From Parahoeflea halophila (lineage in GTDB: Bacteria; Pseudomonadota; Alphaproteobacteria; Rhizobiales; Rhizobiaceae): a stretch of 64,000 nt of DNA. This document shows positions 18,550-27,090 of this stretch, one piece after another. Numbering within the stretch: the first letter of the stretch is position 1; every line of letters begins with the position of its first letter. The stretch covers positions 62,001 to 126,000 of the forward strand of contig NZ_OCPC01000002.1 in assembly GCF_900220985.1 (NCBI RefSeq), given 5' to 3'. The notes under the pieces are model-generated. The model saw only the letters and a program-made list of their open reading frames with translations. It had not been told where the DNA came from and made no database searches. Made by a program: the position numbers and the translations under genes.

Positions 18550-18571
18550 GGGCGGCCCCGAAAGACCGCCC
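18550..18571 (-). terminator. Hairpin terminator for the cox-like operon (and dxr 3' end)
   Basis: Between the convergent dxr and coxM-like genes, the inverted repeat GGGCGG...CCGCCC has a 10-nt loop. Read on the minus strand, the stem is followed directly by TTTT, as in an intrinsic terminator for the coxS-coxL-coxM transcript. On the plus strand the trailing sequence is CGTTAT, so termination of dxr would be weaker. Confidence 0.6.
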
Positions 18572-18602
18572 CGTTATCAACATTGCAGTCAGCGGTTTCG
18601 CA

Positions 18603-19403
18603 TCAGCCTGCGGCGGCAACCGCCCGTCTGGCCATCACCTTGACCAGGTTGGCCCGGTAGGCCGACGAGGCGTGAATGTCCGACATCAGGTCGGCATCAT
18701 CGACCGTGACGCTATCGAGCGCTTCGGCGGAAAAATTCGAGGCCAGCGCCTGCTCCATGCCCTCATGCCGGAACACGCCGTCCGAACCCGCACCGGTCAC
18801 AGCCACCCGCACTGATCCGTCACCATGCTTGGCGACGAAAACGCCGGTCATTGCATAGCGCGAGGCCGGATTGGGGAACTTGGCATAGCCGCACTTGGAT
18901 GGCGCGGTGATTTCCACCGCCACCACCAGTTCGCCATCCTCAAGCGCGGTGTCGAACATGCCGGTGAAGAAATCATCCGCGGAAATCGAGCGCTTGTTGG
19001 TGACGATGGTAGCATTGAGTGCCATCAGCCCCGCCGGGTAATCCGCCGCAGGGTCGTTGTTGGCGATAGAACCACCGATCGTGCCCATGTGCCGCACATG
19101 CGGATCCCCGATATGGGCTGCCAGATGGGCAAGTCCCGGGCAGGCGGATGCGACCTCCTTCGAGTTCGCGACATCCGCATGCGGCGTGGCTGCACCGATG
19201 CGGATCGTCCCGCCGTTGACCGAAATTCCCTTCATCGACGCGATGTGGCGAAGATCAACGAGATCCGAAGGTGCTGCGAGCCGCTGCTTCATGGTTGGCA
19301 ACAGGGTCTGTCCGCCGGCGAGGTACTTGGTTTCGTCGTTCGCTGTTGCCAGCTTGACTGCGTCCTCGACCGAGGAGGCGCGGTGATAATTGGTTGCATA
19401 CAT
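18603..19403 (-). CDS. FAD-binding medium subunit of a molybdenum hydroxylase (CoxM-like)
   Basis: A 266-aa flavoprotein subunit of the xanthine dehydrogenase/CO dehydrogenase family. The FAD-binding motifs AGGQTLLP and TIGGSIANNDPAADYP are present, followed by the CO-dehydrogenase flavoprotein C-terminal domain. It is the last gene of the minus-strand operon coxS-coxL-coxM, 18 bp after the large subunit. Electrons from the molybdenum site would pass through the CoxS-like clusters to this FAD. Confidence 0.93.
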   Translation of the reverse strand: MYATNYHRASSVEDAVKLATANDETKYLAGGQTLLPTMKQRLAAPSDLVDLRHIASMKGISVNGGTIRIGAATPHADVANSKEVASACPGLAHLAAHIGDPHVRHMGTIGGSIANNDPAADYPAGLMALNATIVTNKRSISADDFFTGMFDTALEDGELVVAVEITAPSKCGYAKFPNPASRYAMTGVFVAKHGDGSVRVAVTGAGSDGVFRHEGMEQALASNFSAEALDSVTVDDADLMSDIHASSAYRANLVKVMARRAVAAAG

Positions 19404-19421
19404 GACGTCTGCCTCCCTTTC

Positions 19422-21770
19422 CTATTGTGCCGATGCGAGCGCTGCCCAGACCCGTTGCGGGGTCGCAGGCATCGTCAGGTCATTGTTGCCGATGGCGTCG
19501 GTGATGGCGTTGATCAGTGCCGGTGGTGACCCGATCGCGCCGGCCTCGCCGCAGCCCTTGATGCCAAGCGGGTTGCCCGGGCATGGCGTGTTCTGGTGCG
19601 AGACGTTGAAGGACGGCAGATCGTCGGCGCGCGGCATGGTGTAGTCCATGTAGCTTGCTGTCAGCAGCTGGCCGGTATCCGCATCGTAATGCGTGCCTTC
19701 CAAGAGCGCCTGTCCGATGCCTTGCGCCACCCCGCCATGCACCTGCCCCTCGACGATCATCGGGTTGATGATGTTGCCGAAATCGTCGGCGGCCACGAAC
19801 TGGATGATCTCGGTCTTGCCTGTTTCGGGGTCGACCTCGACTTCGCAGATGTAGCATCCAGCGGGGAAGGTGAAGTTGGACGGATCGTAGAACGCGCCCT
19901 CCTTCAGGCCCGGCTCCATGCCTTCGGGCATGTTGTGCGCGGTATAGGCCGCCAGCGCCATCTGGAACCAAGGCACGCTCTTGTCGGTGCCGGCAACCTT
20001 GAGCTCGCCATTTTCGATGACGATGTCGCCTTCATCGGCCTCCATCAGGTGTGCCGCAAGCTTCTTGGCCTTCAGTTCCACTTTGTCGAGCGCCTTGACG
20101 ATCGCCGACATGCCGACCGCACCCGAGCGCGAGCCATAGGTACCCATGCCCATCTGCACCTTGTCGGTATCGCCATGAACAATGGAGACCGTATCGAGAC
20201 CGACGCCGAAGCGTTCCGCCACCAGCTGAGCAAAGGTGGTCTCATGGCCCTGGCCATGGCTGTGCGAGCCGGTCAGCACCTCGATCGTGCCCACCGCATT
20301 GACCCGCACTTCCGCCGATTCCCAGAGCCCGACACCGGCTCCCAGCGAGCCAACCGCGGCCGACGGCGCGATGCCGCAGGCCTCGATGTAGCAGCTCATG
20401 CCGATGCCGCGCAGCTTGCCGCGGCTCTTGGCTTCGGCCTTGCGCGCCTCGAACCCGGCATAATCGGCAGCCTCCATGGAGGCATCGAGCGAGGCTTCGA
20501 AATTACCGGCGTCATAACACATGATCACCGGCGTCTGGTGCGGGAACTCGCGCACGAAGTTGGTCCTGCGCAGCTCCGCCGGCGAGATGCCGAGCTCGCG
20601 CGCCGCCGTTTCCATGGTCCGCTCGACCAGATAGGTGGCCTCCGGACGGCCGGCACCACGATAGGCGTCCACCGGCACGGTGTTGGTGTAGACCGTGCGC
20701 ACATTGGCGTGGATGTTGGGGATGTTGTACTGGCCCGAGAGCAGCGTTGCATAGAGATAGGTCGGGACAGAACTGGAAAACAGCGACATGTAGGCGCCGA
20801 GATTTGCAATCGTGTCGACCTTGAAGCCGGTAATCCGGTTTTCGGAATCAAACGCCATTTTCACCGTCGAGACATGGTCGCGGCCATGTGCGTCGGTCAG
20901 AAATGCCTCGGTGCGGTCTGACGTCCACTTGACCGGGACGCCGGTACGCTTCGAGGCCCAGAGACAGACGATTTCTTCGGGGTAGATATAGATCTTCGAA
21001 CCGAAGCCACCACCGACGTCGGGCGCGATCACCCGAAGCTTGTTTTCCGGCGCCACATTGTAGAACGCGCTCAGCACCAGCCGAGCCACATGCGGGTTCT
21101 GCGAGGTGGTCCAGAGCGTGTAGTGATCCTCACCCTCGTCATAGACGCCAAGTGCGGCGCGCGGTTCCATCGGGTTGGGAACCAGGCGGTTGTTGACAAT
21201 CTTCATCTCGGTCACATGCGCGGCCGAGGCAATGGCCGCATCGACGGCGGCACTGTCGCCGATCTCCCAGTCGAAGATCTGGTTGTTCTTGGCTTCCGGA
21301 TGAAGCTGTGGTGCGCCGTCCTTCAGCGCCTCGACCGCCGAAGTCACCACCGGCAGTTCTTCGTAGTCGATAACCACGGCTTCAGCCGCATCCCGCGCCT
21401 GCGCCTTGGTGTCGGCCACCACGATGAGCACCGCATCACCGACATAGCGCACCGTATCCTGTGCCAGTGGGCGCCAGGCGCCCATGTTCATCGGCGAGCC
21501 ATCCTTGGAATGGATCATCCAGCCGCAGATGATGTTGCCGACCGCGTCTTCGGCCAGTTGGTTGCCGTTGAGAATGCCGATCACGCCCGGCATCTTCTCG
21601 GCTTCGGACGTGTCGATGCTCTTGATCTTGGCATGGGCATGCGGCGAGCGGACGAAATGCGCCTGCTTCATGCCCGGTACGACCATGTCGTCTGTGTATT
21701 TGCCCTTGCCGGTGATGAACCGCTTGTCTTCCTTGCGCGCCACGCGGGCGCCTACGCCTTCCATTCCCAT
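19422..21770 (-). CDS. Molybdopterin-binding large subunit of a form-II CoxL-like hydroxylase
   Basis: A 782-aa catalytic subunit of the aldehyde oxidase/xanthine dehydrogenase family. The active-site loop reads AYRGAGR (in VDAYRGAGRPEATY), the signature of form-II CoxL-like enzymes. True carbon-monoxide dehydrogenases carry AYxCSFR, so CO oxidation is unlikely. The molybdenum-cofactor regions PDVGGGFGSK and GSHSHGQGHETTFAQ, and the catalytic-Glu neighbourhood KGCGEAGAIGSPPA near the C-terminus, are intact. The substrate is probably an aldehyde or N-heterocycle. The nearest neighbours are a TRAP transporter and sulfolactate genes; see findings. Confidence 0.93.
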   Translation of the reverse strand: MGMEGVGARVARKEDKRFITGKGKYTDDMVVPGMKQAHFVRSPHAHAKIKSIDTSEAEKMPGVIGILNGNQLAEDAVGNIICGWMIHSKDGSPMNMGAWRPLAQDTVRYVGDAVLIVVADTKAQARDAAEAVVIDYEELPVVTSAVEALKDGAPQLHPEAKNNQIFDWEIGDSAAVDAAIASAAHVTEMKIVNNRLVPNPMEPRAALGVYDEGEDHYTLWTTSQNPHVARLVLSAFYNVAPENKLRVIAPDVGGGFGSKIYIYPEEIVCLWASKRTGVPVKWTSDRTEAFLTDAHGRDHVSTVKMAFDSENRITGFKVDTIANLGAYMSLFSSSVPTYLYATLLSGQYNIPNIHANVRTVYTNTVPVDAYRGAGRPEATYLVERTMETAARELGISPAELRRTNFVREFPHQTPVIMCYDAGNFEASLDASMEAADYAGFEARKAEAKSRGKLRGIGMSCYIEACGIAPSAAVGSLGAGVGLWESAEVRVNAVGTIEVLTGSHSHGQGHETTFAQLVAERFGVGLDTVSIVHGDTDKVQMGMGTYGSRSGAVGMSAIVKALDKVELKAKKLAAHLMEADEGDIVIENGELKVAGTDKSVPWFQMALAAYTAHNMPEGMEPGLKEGAFYDPSNFTFPAGCYICEVEVDPETGKTEIIQFVAADDFGNIINPMIVEGQVHGGVAQGIGQALLEGTHYDADTGQLLTASYMDYTMPRADDLPSFNVSHQNTPCPGNPLGIKGCGEAGAIGSPPALINAITDAIGNNDLTMPATPQRVWAALASAQ

Positions 21771-21964
21771 GTCTCAAACTCCTCCGGTTGGATGATGGAG
21801 AAAGGCTGGTGCGGATTGCCCCGGCAGCAGTGCCGGTCCAGGGACTTGAGCGAACCGTCGGGCGGGATCTCGTACCCGGCCAAAGCCCCTCAGACTCCAG
21901 TGTTTATTGTCTTTCGCTCATCCGCATGTCTTCGGCCTTTCGCCATTGCCTTGATCAGGCATGC

Positions 21965-22456
21965 CTATTCAGCTGCGACCTTTGCTCCGTCGCCCATCTT
22001 GGACGCCGCATCGAGCACGGCCTTGACGATGTTGTGGTAACCCGTGCAGCGGCAAATATTGCCTTCGAGTTCCGCGCGGACGGTTTTCTCGTCCAGTTGG
22101 CCACCATGTCGTTCGATCATGTCGACAGCCGACATGATCATGCCCGGGGTGCAGAATCCGCACTGCAGGCCATGATGCTCACGGAACGCCGCCTGTACCG
22201 GGTGCAGTTCGCCACCCGAGGCCAGGCCTTCGATCGTCACAACCTCCGAGCCGTCCGCCTGCGCGGCCAGCATTGTGCACGATTTCACGGCCTTGCCGTC
22301 GACATGGACCACGCAGGCCCCGCACTGGGACGTGTCGCATCCGACATGGGTTCCCGTCAGTCCGAGATTTTCCCGGATGAATTGAACCAGAAGAGTCCGG
22401 TCCTCGCATTGGCCGGAAACGGAGCGCCCGTTCACGGTCATAGATACATTCGCCAT
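21965..22456 (-). CDS. [2Fe-2S] small subunit of a molybdenum hydroxylase (CoxS-like)
   Basis: A 163-aa iron-sulfur subunit with two [2Fe-2S] sites: a plant-type ferredoxin cluster ([21 protein letters not shown], quoted as two parts CDTSQCGAC and KSC) and the C-terminal CGFCTPGM...CRC helical cluster. I chose ATG 22456 because an AGGGAGGAA ribosome-binding site precedes it; the open frame runs 71 codons further upstream without a better start. It is the first gene of the operon. A 194-bp gap separates it from the large subunit, unusually wide for this gene set. Confidence 0.92.
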   Translation of the reverse strand: MANVSMTVNGRSVSGQCEDRTLLVQFIRENLGLTGTHVGCDTSQCGACVVHVDGKAVKSCTMLAAQADGSEVVTIEGLASGGELHPVQAAFREHHGLQCGFCTPGMIMSAVDMIERHGGQLDEKTVRAELEGNICRCTGYHNIVKAVLDAASKMGDGAKVAAE

Positions 22457-22975
22457 AAATTCCTCCCTGGGTGCACAGACCTCACTCACCCTGAGGGCAT
22501 CATTTTCCTTTTTTTGAAAAGGATCAACCGCTAAACTCTGTTTTATCTTCACCCTACAATGTCGGGTTCTGTGGCATTGGTGTTCGTGCTCAAGCCGCTT
22601 TTTCCCAACCGCGCAGCTGTGCGGCCACAATGCGGTCGGACGTCTTTTCCGACACGACGGTGCTGCCATCCGCTGCCAGACCAGCGTCGCACGGGTCGTT
22701 TGTCAGTACAAACCGGTTGCCGGCAACGATGTCCCTACCTATAAACTGACCGGACGGTCGGTTAATCTCGCCACAAGGCTTTGGGGGGATACTATCCGAA
22801 AGACTAACACGGCCAATCCGGGACCAGCTTTCCGATGCCGACTGGAACTGGCATACACTCTGCGCAGCACGGTCATGTTGAAGAGGTGCGGCGGACGCTA
22901 TGCAGCGACCAAAAATGCCCCTATTTTCCGGGGGAGCCGTGATTTCGACCGGCAAGTTCAAACTGGGAGGACAAT
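22457..22975. promoter_or_regulatory. Divergent promoter region (cox-like operon / TRAP operon) with TetR-type palindrome
   Basis: A 519-bp gene-free region between coxS-like (minus) and dctP1 (plus). It contains a near-perfect 20-bp palindrome at 22744-22763, AACTGACCGGACGGTCGGTT, with 8 of 9 arm positions matching around a 2-bp centre, which looks like a TetR-family operator. No TetR gene is in the window. The 14-bp palindrome of the neighbouring sulfonate regulon is absent here. A GGGAGGA ribosome-binding site precedes dctP1. Confidence 0.5.
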
Positions 22976-24025
22976 ATGAAGAAACGAAATTTCCTGAAAT
23001 CCGCTGCCGTTGCAGCCCTCGCCCTGTCTGCAATGGGCGCATCTTCAATAGGTGCTGCCGCGCAGGAAGTGACACTGCGCATGCATCAGTTCCTGCCCCC
23101 GCAGGCCAATGTGCCTGCCGGCATTCTGATTCCCTGGGCTGAAAAGATCGGCACGGAATCGGGGGGCCGCATCAAGGTCGAAGTCTTCTCGGCAATGTCG
23201 CTTGGCGGCACTCCACCGCAGCTGATGGACCAGGCCCGTGATGGTGTGGTCGACATCGTCTGGACCCTGCCGGGCTATACGCCGGGCCGTTTCCCCAGCG
23301 TCGAAGTGTTTGAACTTCCCTTCACCATGACCAATGCGGAGGCCACCTCCCGCGCCTATTGGGAACTGTTCAAGTCCGACATGGAAGAAACCGAGTTCAA
23401 GGGCGTCAAGATTCTCGGCACCTGGGTTCACGGCCCCGGCGTCATCCACTCCAAGGGCGAAGGTGTCCGCAAGCTCGAAGACATGCAGGGCAAGAAGGTG
23501 CGCGGTCCGACCCGCGTCATCAACGGCTTGCTGGCCGAACTCGGCGCCGAGCCTGTGGGCATGCCCGTTCCCGCGATCCCGGAAGCGCTCTCCAAGGGCG
23601 TGATCGACGGCACCGTTATCCCGTGGGAAGTCACTCCCGCGCTCAAGGTTGCTGAACTCGTCGACACCCACACCGAGTTCTCCGGCGACACCGCGCTCTA
23701 CACCGCGGCCTTCGTGCTTGCCATGAACCAGGCCAAATACGACAGCATGCCTGACGATCTCAAGAAGATCCTCGACGACAACACCGGCGCCGACTTCTCC
23801 GCCCATGCCGGCAAGACCATGGCAGGCTACGACGCCAGCGGCCGCGCCATCGCCGAGGCCACCGACAACGAGATTGTTGTTCTCGATGAAGCTGAAGTGG
23901 CGCGCTGGAAATCAGCTGCCGAGACCGTGCTCGACAACTGGTTCACGGAAATGGACGCCAAGGGCATCGACGGCAAGGCGCTGTATGAAAAGGCCCAGGC
24001 ACTGATCGCGAAACACTCCAACTGA
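22976..24025 (+). CDS. TRAP transporter substrate-binding protein (DctP family), system 1
   Basis: A 349-aa periplasmic solute receptor. The signal peptide is clear (KKRNFLKSAAVAALALSAMG, cleaved near GAAAQE). The DctP fold is indicated by VRGPTRVINGLLAELGAEPV, in which the conserved Arg usually binds a carboxylate. It starts the plus-strand operon dctP-dctQ-dctM, which is convergent with the sulfolactate genes. A carboxylate or sulfonated carboxylate ligand is likely; sulfolactate is a reasonable guess from context only. Confidence 0.92.
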   Translation: MKKRNFLKSAAVAALALSAMGASSIGAAAQEVTLRMHQFLPPQANVPAGILIPWAEKIGTESGGRIKVEVFSAMSLGGTPPQLMDQARDGVVDIVWTLPGYTPGRFPSVEVFELPFTMTNAEATSRAYWELFKSDMEETEFKGVKILGTWVHGPGVIHSKGEGVRKLEDMQGKKVRGPTRVINGLLAELGAEPVGMPVPAIPEALSKGVIDGTVIPWEVTPALKVAELVDTHTEFSGDTALYTAAFVLAMNQAKYDSMPDDLKKILDDNTGADFSAHAGKTMAGYDASGRAIAEATDNEIVVLDEAEVARWKSAAETVLDNWFTEMDAKGIDGKALYEKAQALIAKHSN

Positions 24026-24043
24026 CGCGGCCGGTATGAAAAC

Positions 24044-24078
24044 CCCGGCGGGCCAGGCTGCAGGCCGTGCCCGCCGGG
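24044..24078 (+). terminator. Intercistronic hairpin between dctP1 and dctQ1
   Basis: A perfect 10-bp inverted repeat (CCCGGCGGGC / GCCCGCCGGG) with a 15-nt loop lies 18 bp after the dctP stop. No T-run follows. Such hairpins in TRAP operons can act as attenuators or 3' stabilisers that keep binding-protein mRNA above that of the membrane subunits. Confidence 0.6.
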
Positions 24079-24189
24079 AAACAATGGGTCAAGATGACAA
24101 CGGGTCGGCGGACCGGATCGGCAGGCTGAACAAGATGCCCAAAACGATCCGCAGCAAACCGCCTTCGTGGCCACACCCGGAGATATCAG

Positions 24190-24720
24190 ATGTTTGACCG
24201 GATTGACCGCTTGATGCGGTTGCTTGCAGCTTTACTGGCCATTGTTGGCGGGCTGGCACTGATTGTGGTTATCCTGTCAACCGTCGCCTCGGTCTCCGGC
24301 CGCGCCCTGCTCTGGGCAGGGCTTGGGCCGATCCGCGGTGACTTCGAGCTTGTCGAGCTTGGCACCGGCTTCGCTGTCTTTGCGTTTCTGCCCTGGGTTC
24401 AGATCAACCGCCAGCATGCAGCGGTGGAAATCCTGACCATGCACCTGGGCGCCACCGCCAATCGCGTGATCGATATGGTGTCCGACCTTCTGATGCTGAC
24501 CATCGCCGTACTTCTGACCTGGAAGCACTGGGAGGGCACACTCGACAAATTGGCCTACGGCGAAACCACTTTCATCATCCAGTATCCGATCTGGTGGGCC
24601 TATGCCTCCGGACTTGTGGGGGCAATCGGATTTGTGCTGGTCAGCGCCTGGTGCGTGATCCTGAGCGCACGGGCGTTGATGAGCGGCCGGAGCTGGCCGA
24701 ATGGAGAGACGGTACATTGA
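24190..24720 (+). CDS. TRAP transporter small permease (DctQ family), system 1
   Basis: A 176-aa inner-membrane protein with four hydrophobic helices, as expected for the TRAP small subunit (for example LLAALLAIVGGLALIVVIL near the N-terminus and the late VGAIGFVLVSAWCVILSA). It contains the family-typical FAFLPWVQINRQHAAVEI loop. It ends in TGA overlapping the TTG start of dctM, so the two are translationally coupled. Confidence 0.88.
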   Translation: MFDRIDRLMRLLAALLAIVGGLALIVVILSTVASVSGRALLWAGLGPIRGDFELVELGTGFAVFAFLPWVQINRQHAAVEILTMHLGATANRVIDMVSDLLMLTIAVLLTWKHWEGTLDKLAYGETTFIIQYPIWWAYASGLVGAIGFVLVSAWCVILSARALMSGRSWPNGETVH

Positions 24721-26039
24721 GCAATATCGACATCGCACTTCTCTCCTTTCCCGTCCTTCTGCTGATGATTTTCCTGCGGGTACCGATCGGACTGGCGATG
24801 CTGCTCGCCGGCATCGGCGGCAGCTATTTCATCAACGGCTCGTTCCTGATGATCTTCGCTCAGCTCAAGAACCTGACCTGGGGCACATTTTCCAGCTATT
24901 CGCTTTCCATCATCCCGCTGTTTCTGCTGATGGGGCAATTCGCCACCCTCGGCGGCATGTCCCAGGCCCTGTTCAAGGCGGCCGAAACCTGGATGGGCCA
25001 CAAGAAGGGCGGCGTGGCCATGGCCGCCGTCGGCGCCTGTGCGGGCTTTGGCGCGATTTGCGGCTCGTCGCTGGCGACCGCAGCCACAATGGGCCAAGTC
25101 GCCCTGCCCGAACTCAAGCGCTATGGCTATTCCGGCGAGCTCGCCACCGGTGCGCTGGCGGCCGGCGGCACCCTGGGCATTCTGATCCCGCCCTCGGTGA
25201 TCCTGGTCATCTATGCCATCCTGACCGAACAGAACATTGCCAAGCTCTTCGTCGCCGCCTTCATTCCGGGCATCCTGGCGGCGATCGGCTACATGATCGC
25301 CATTGCGATCTATGTCAGGTTCAAGCCCGGCTCTGCCGGTCAGCGTGAGCGCGCGCCCTATTCCGAGCGCTTCCGCAGCCTGATCCACGTCTGGCCGGTG
25401 CTTTTGGTTTTCATTGCCGTTGTCGGCGGCATTTACGGCGGCATCTTCACCCCGACCGAGGCTGCCGCAATCGGCGCCTTCGGCACCGGGCTGATCGCGC
25501 TCGTCAATGGTGGCCTGAACAGAACGACGCTGAAATCCTCGATACTGGCCACCGCCAGCGCCACCGGCATGATCTTTCTCATCGTTTTCGGCGCCGGCGT
25601 CTACAACGCCTTTCTGGCGCTGAGCCAGCTGCCGCAGACCGCCGCCGCCTATGTCGGCAACCAGGGCTTCAACCCGTGGCTGGTCATGGTGGTTGTGCTG
25701 ATGCTTTACCTGGTTTTCGGCTGCATCATGGACTCGCTGTCGATGATCCTGCTCACCGTGCCGATCTTCTTCCCGATCATGTCGGCGCTCGATTTCGGCC
25801 TGACGCCGGAGGAATTCGCCCTCTGGTTCGGCATCATCGTGCTGATCGTGGTCGAGGTCGGGCTGATAACGCCCCCGGTGGGGATGAACCTGTTTGTCAT
25901 CAACTCGATGGCCGACAACACCCCGCTCTCGGCAACCTACCGCGGCGTGTTCCCCTTCGTCGTCACCGACATTGTCCGCGTCGCCATCCTGACCATGTTC
26001 CCGGCCATCACCCTCGTCGCCGTCAGATTGCTCTACTGA
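24717..26039 (+). CDS. TRAP transporter large permease (DctM family), system 1
   Basis: A 440-aa, roughly 12-helix permease that carries the sodium-coupled transport step. DctM hallmarks are FLRVPIGLAMLLAGIGG, SSLATAATMGQVALPEL and GILIPPSVILVIYAILTEQ. I set the start at TTG 24717, preceded by GGAGAG and overlapping the dctQ stop. An open frame running back to 24594 lies inside dctQ and is not expected to be translated. The gene ends 47 bp from the convergent comC. Confidence 0.92.
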   Translation: MSNIDIALLSFPVLLLMIFLRVPIGLAMLLAGIGGSYFINGSFLMIFAQLKNLTWGTFSSYSLSIIPLFLLMGQFATLGGMSQALFKAAETWMGHKKGGVAMAAVGACAGFGAICGSSLATAATMGQVALPELKRYGYSGELATGALAAGGTLGILIPPSVILVIYAILTEQNIAKLFVAAFIPGILAAIGYMIAIAIYVRFKPGSAGQRERAPYSERFRSLIHVWPVLLVFIAVVGGIYGGIFTPTEAAAIGAFGTGLIALVNGGLNRTTLKSSILATASATGMIFLIVFGAGVYNAFLALSQLPQTAAAYVGNQGFNPWLVMVVVLMLYLVFGCIMDSLSMILLTVPIFFPIMSALDFGLTPEEFALWFGIIVLIVVEVGLITPPVGMNLFVINSMADNTPLSATYRGVFPFVVTDIVRVAILTMFPAITLVAVRLLY

Positions 26040-26085
26040 CGCCGGCGGGCATGCCGGGCAGGCACGGCACGGCGGATAATGGGAT

Positions 26086-27090
26086 TCAACCGCCGATCGC
26101 GCGGATGGAAGCTTCCAGCTCCGCATCCACCGGAATGCCGTGCTCGAGATAATCGGCGCGGATCTGCTGCCGCCGCCGTCCGGGCACACGTGCGCCGTCT
26201 GTACCGGCAACCATATCGGCCATAAGCGCCATGCGCGCCTCGCCGCCGGCTCCGAACGCGTCCGGGTCAATCGCGATGATTGCCTGGCCGGTACCCGGCG
26301 GATCACCCTTGTCGTCAAAGAACGATGTCGCCTGCCAGGCATAGTTCGCCCCGGTCAGCCCGGCGCAGAGAAGCTCCACCATCAGGGCCAGGGCCGTTCC
26401 CTTGGCGTCCCCGAGCGGGATCATCGTGCCGGCCATCGCCGCCTTGGCATCCGTCGTCGGCTGACCATCTGGATCCAGCGCCCATCCTTCAGGGATCGGA
26501 TCGCCTCTCTGCGAGGCCGCCATGATCTTGCCGCGCGCAACCTTCGACAGAGAAATGTCCACCACCACTGGTGCTCCATTGGAAACCGGAGCAGCAAAGG
26601 CAATCGGATCTGTCCCAAACAACGCTCGGTTCCCACCCCAAGGCGCCATTGCCGCCGGTGCATTGGCCACCATCAGCGCGGCGACACCACGTTCGGCCAA
26701 CGCCTCGACTATCACCCCGGCAACCCCGCAATGATGCGAGCGGCGAATGCCGGCAATGGCAATGCCCTGCGCCCTTGCTGCCCCAGGCAGCCAGTCGAGC
26801 GCCAGATCCATCGCCGGATAGGCAAAGCCGTTGCCCGCGTCGATTGCCAGTGCGCCGGGCCGTGTCTGTTCGGATGATGGCTCCGCAAAACCATCCACCT
26901 TTCCGGCCTGCGCCTGGGCCGCGTAGGCCGCCACACGCCGCAAGCCATGGCCGTTCTGCCCGGCCAGCTCGGCCGCAAGCAATGCCCGCGCCACTGAGGC
27001 GGCATTGGCGTCCGATGTCCGGTTCCGGGTCAGCGCCCCCATTATCAGATCGGTGACCGCCTCCGGTGTCATTGTCAGCATGCCGCTCAC
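26086..27090 (-). CDS. comC: (R)-sulfolactate dehydrogenase ComC-like (malate/L-lactate dehydrogenase family)
   Basis: A 334-aa NAD(P)-dependent oxidoreductase of the Ldh_2 (malate/ureidoglycolate/sulfolactate dehydrogenase) family. Typical sequence includes the N-terminal NGHGLRRVAAYA, the catalytic-His region RRSHHCGVAG and the cofactor-domain VVDISLSKVARGK. In sulfolactate metabolism ComC interconverts (R)-sulfolactate and sulfopyruvate; with SlcC it isomerises sulfolactate so that SuyAB can use it. It overlaps slcC by 4 bp and is last in suyA-suyB-slcC-comC. The family assignment is secure; the sulfolactate specificity is inferred from the operon. Confidence 0.82.
   Translation of the reverse strand: MSGMLTMTPEAVTDLIMGALTRNRTSDANAASVARALLAAELAGQNGHGLRRVAAYAAQAQAGKVDGFAEPSSEQTRPGALAIDAGNGFAYPAMDLALDWLPGAARAQGIAIAGIRRSHHCGVAGVIVEALAERGVAALMVANAPAAMAPWGGNRALFGTDPIAFAAPVSNGAPVVVDISLSKVARGKIMAASQRGDPIPEGWALDPDGQPTTDAKAAMAGTMIPLGDAKGTALALMVELLCAGLTGANYAWQATSFFDDKGDPPGTGQAIIAIDPDAFGAGGEARMALMADMVAGTDGARVPGRRRQQIRADYLEHGIPVDAELEASIRAIGG

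Noticed and set aside
19422-21770. CoxL-like subunit as carbon monoxide dehydrogenase
   Set aside because: The active-site loop is AYRGAGR (form II), not the AYxCSFR motif of CO-oxidising enzymes.
24600-26342. Long minus-strand open frame (about 580 codons) opposite the TRAP permease genes
   Set aside because: It is a repetitive Asp/Gln/His-rich translation antisense to dctQ and dctM, without any motif.
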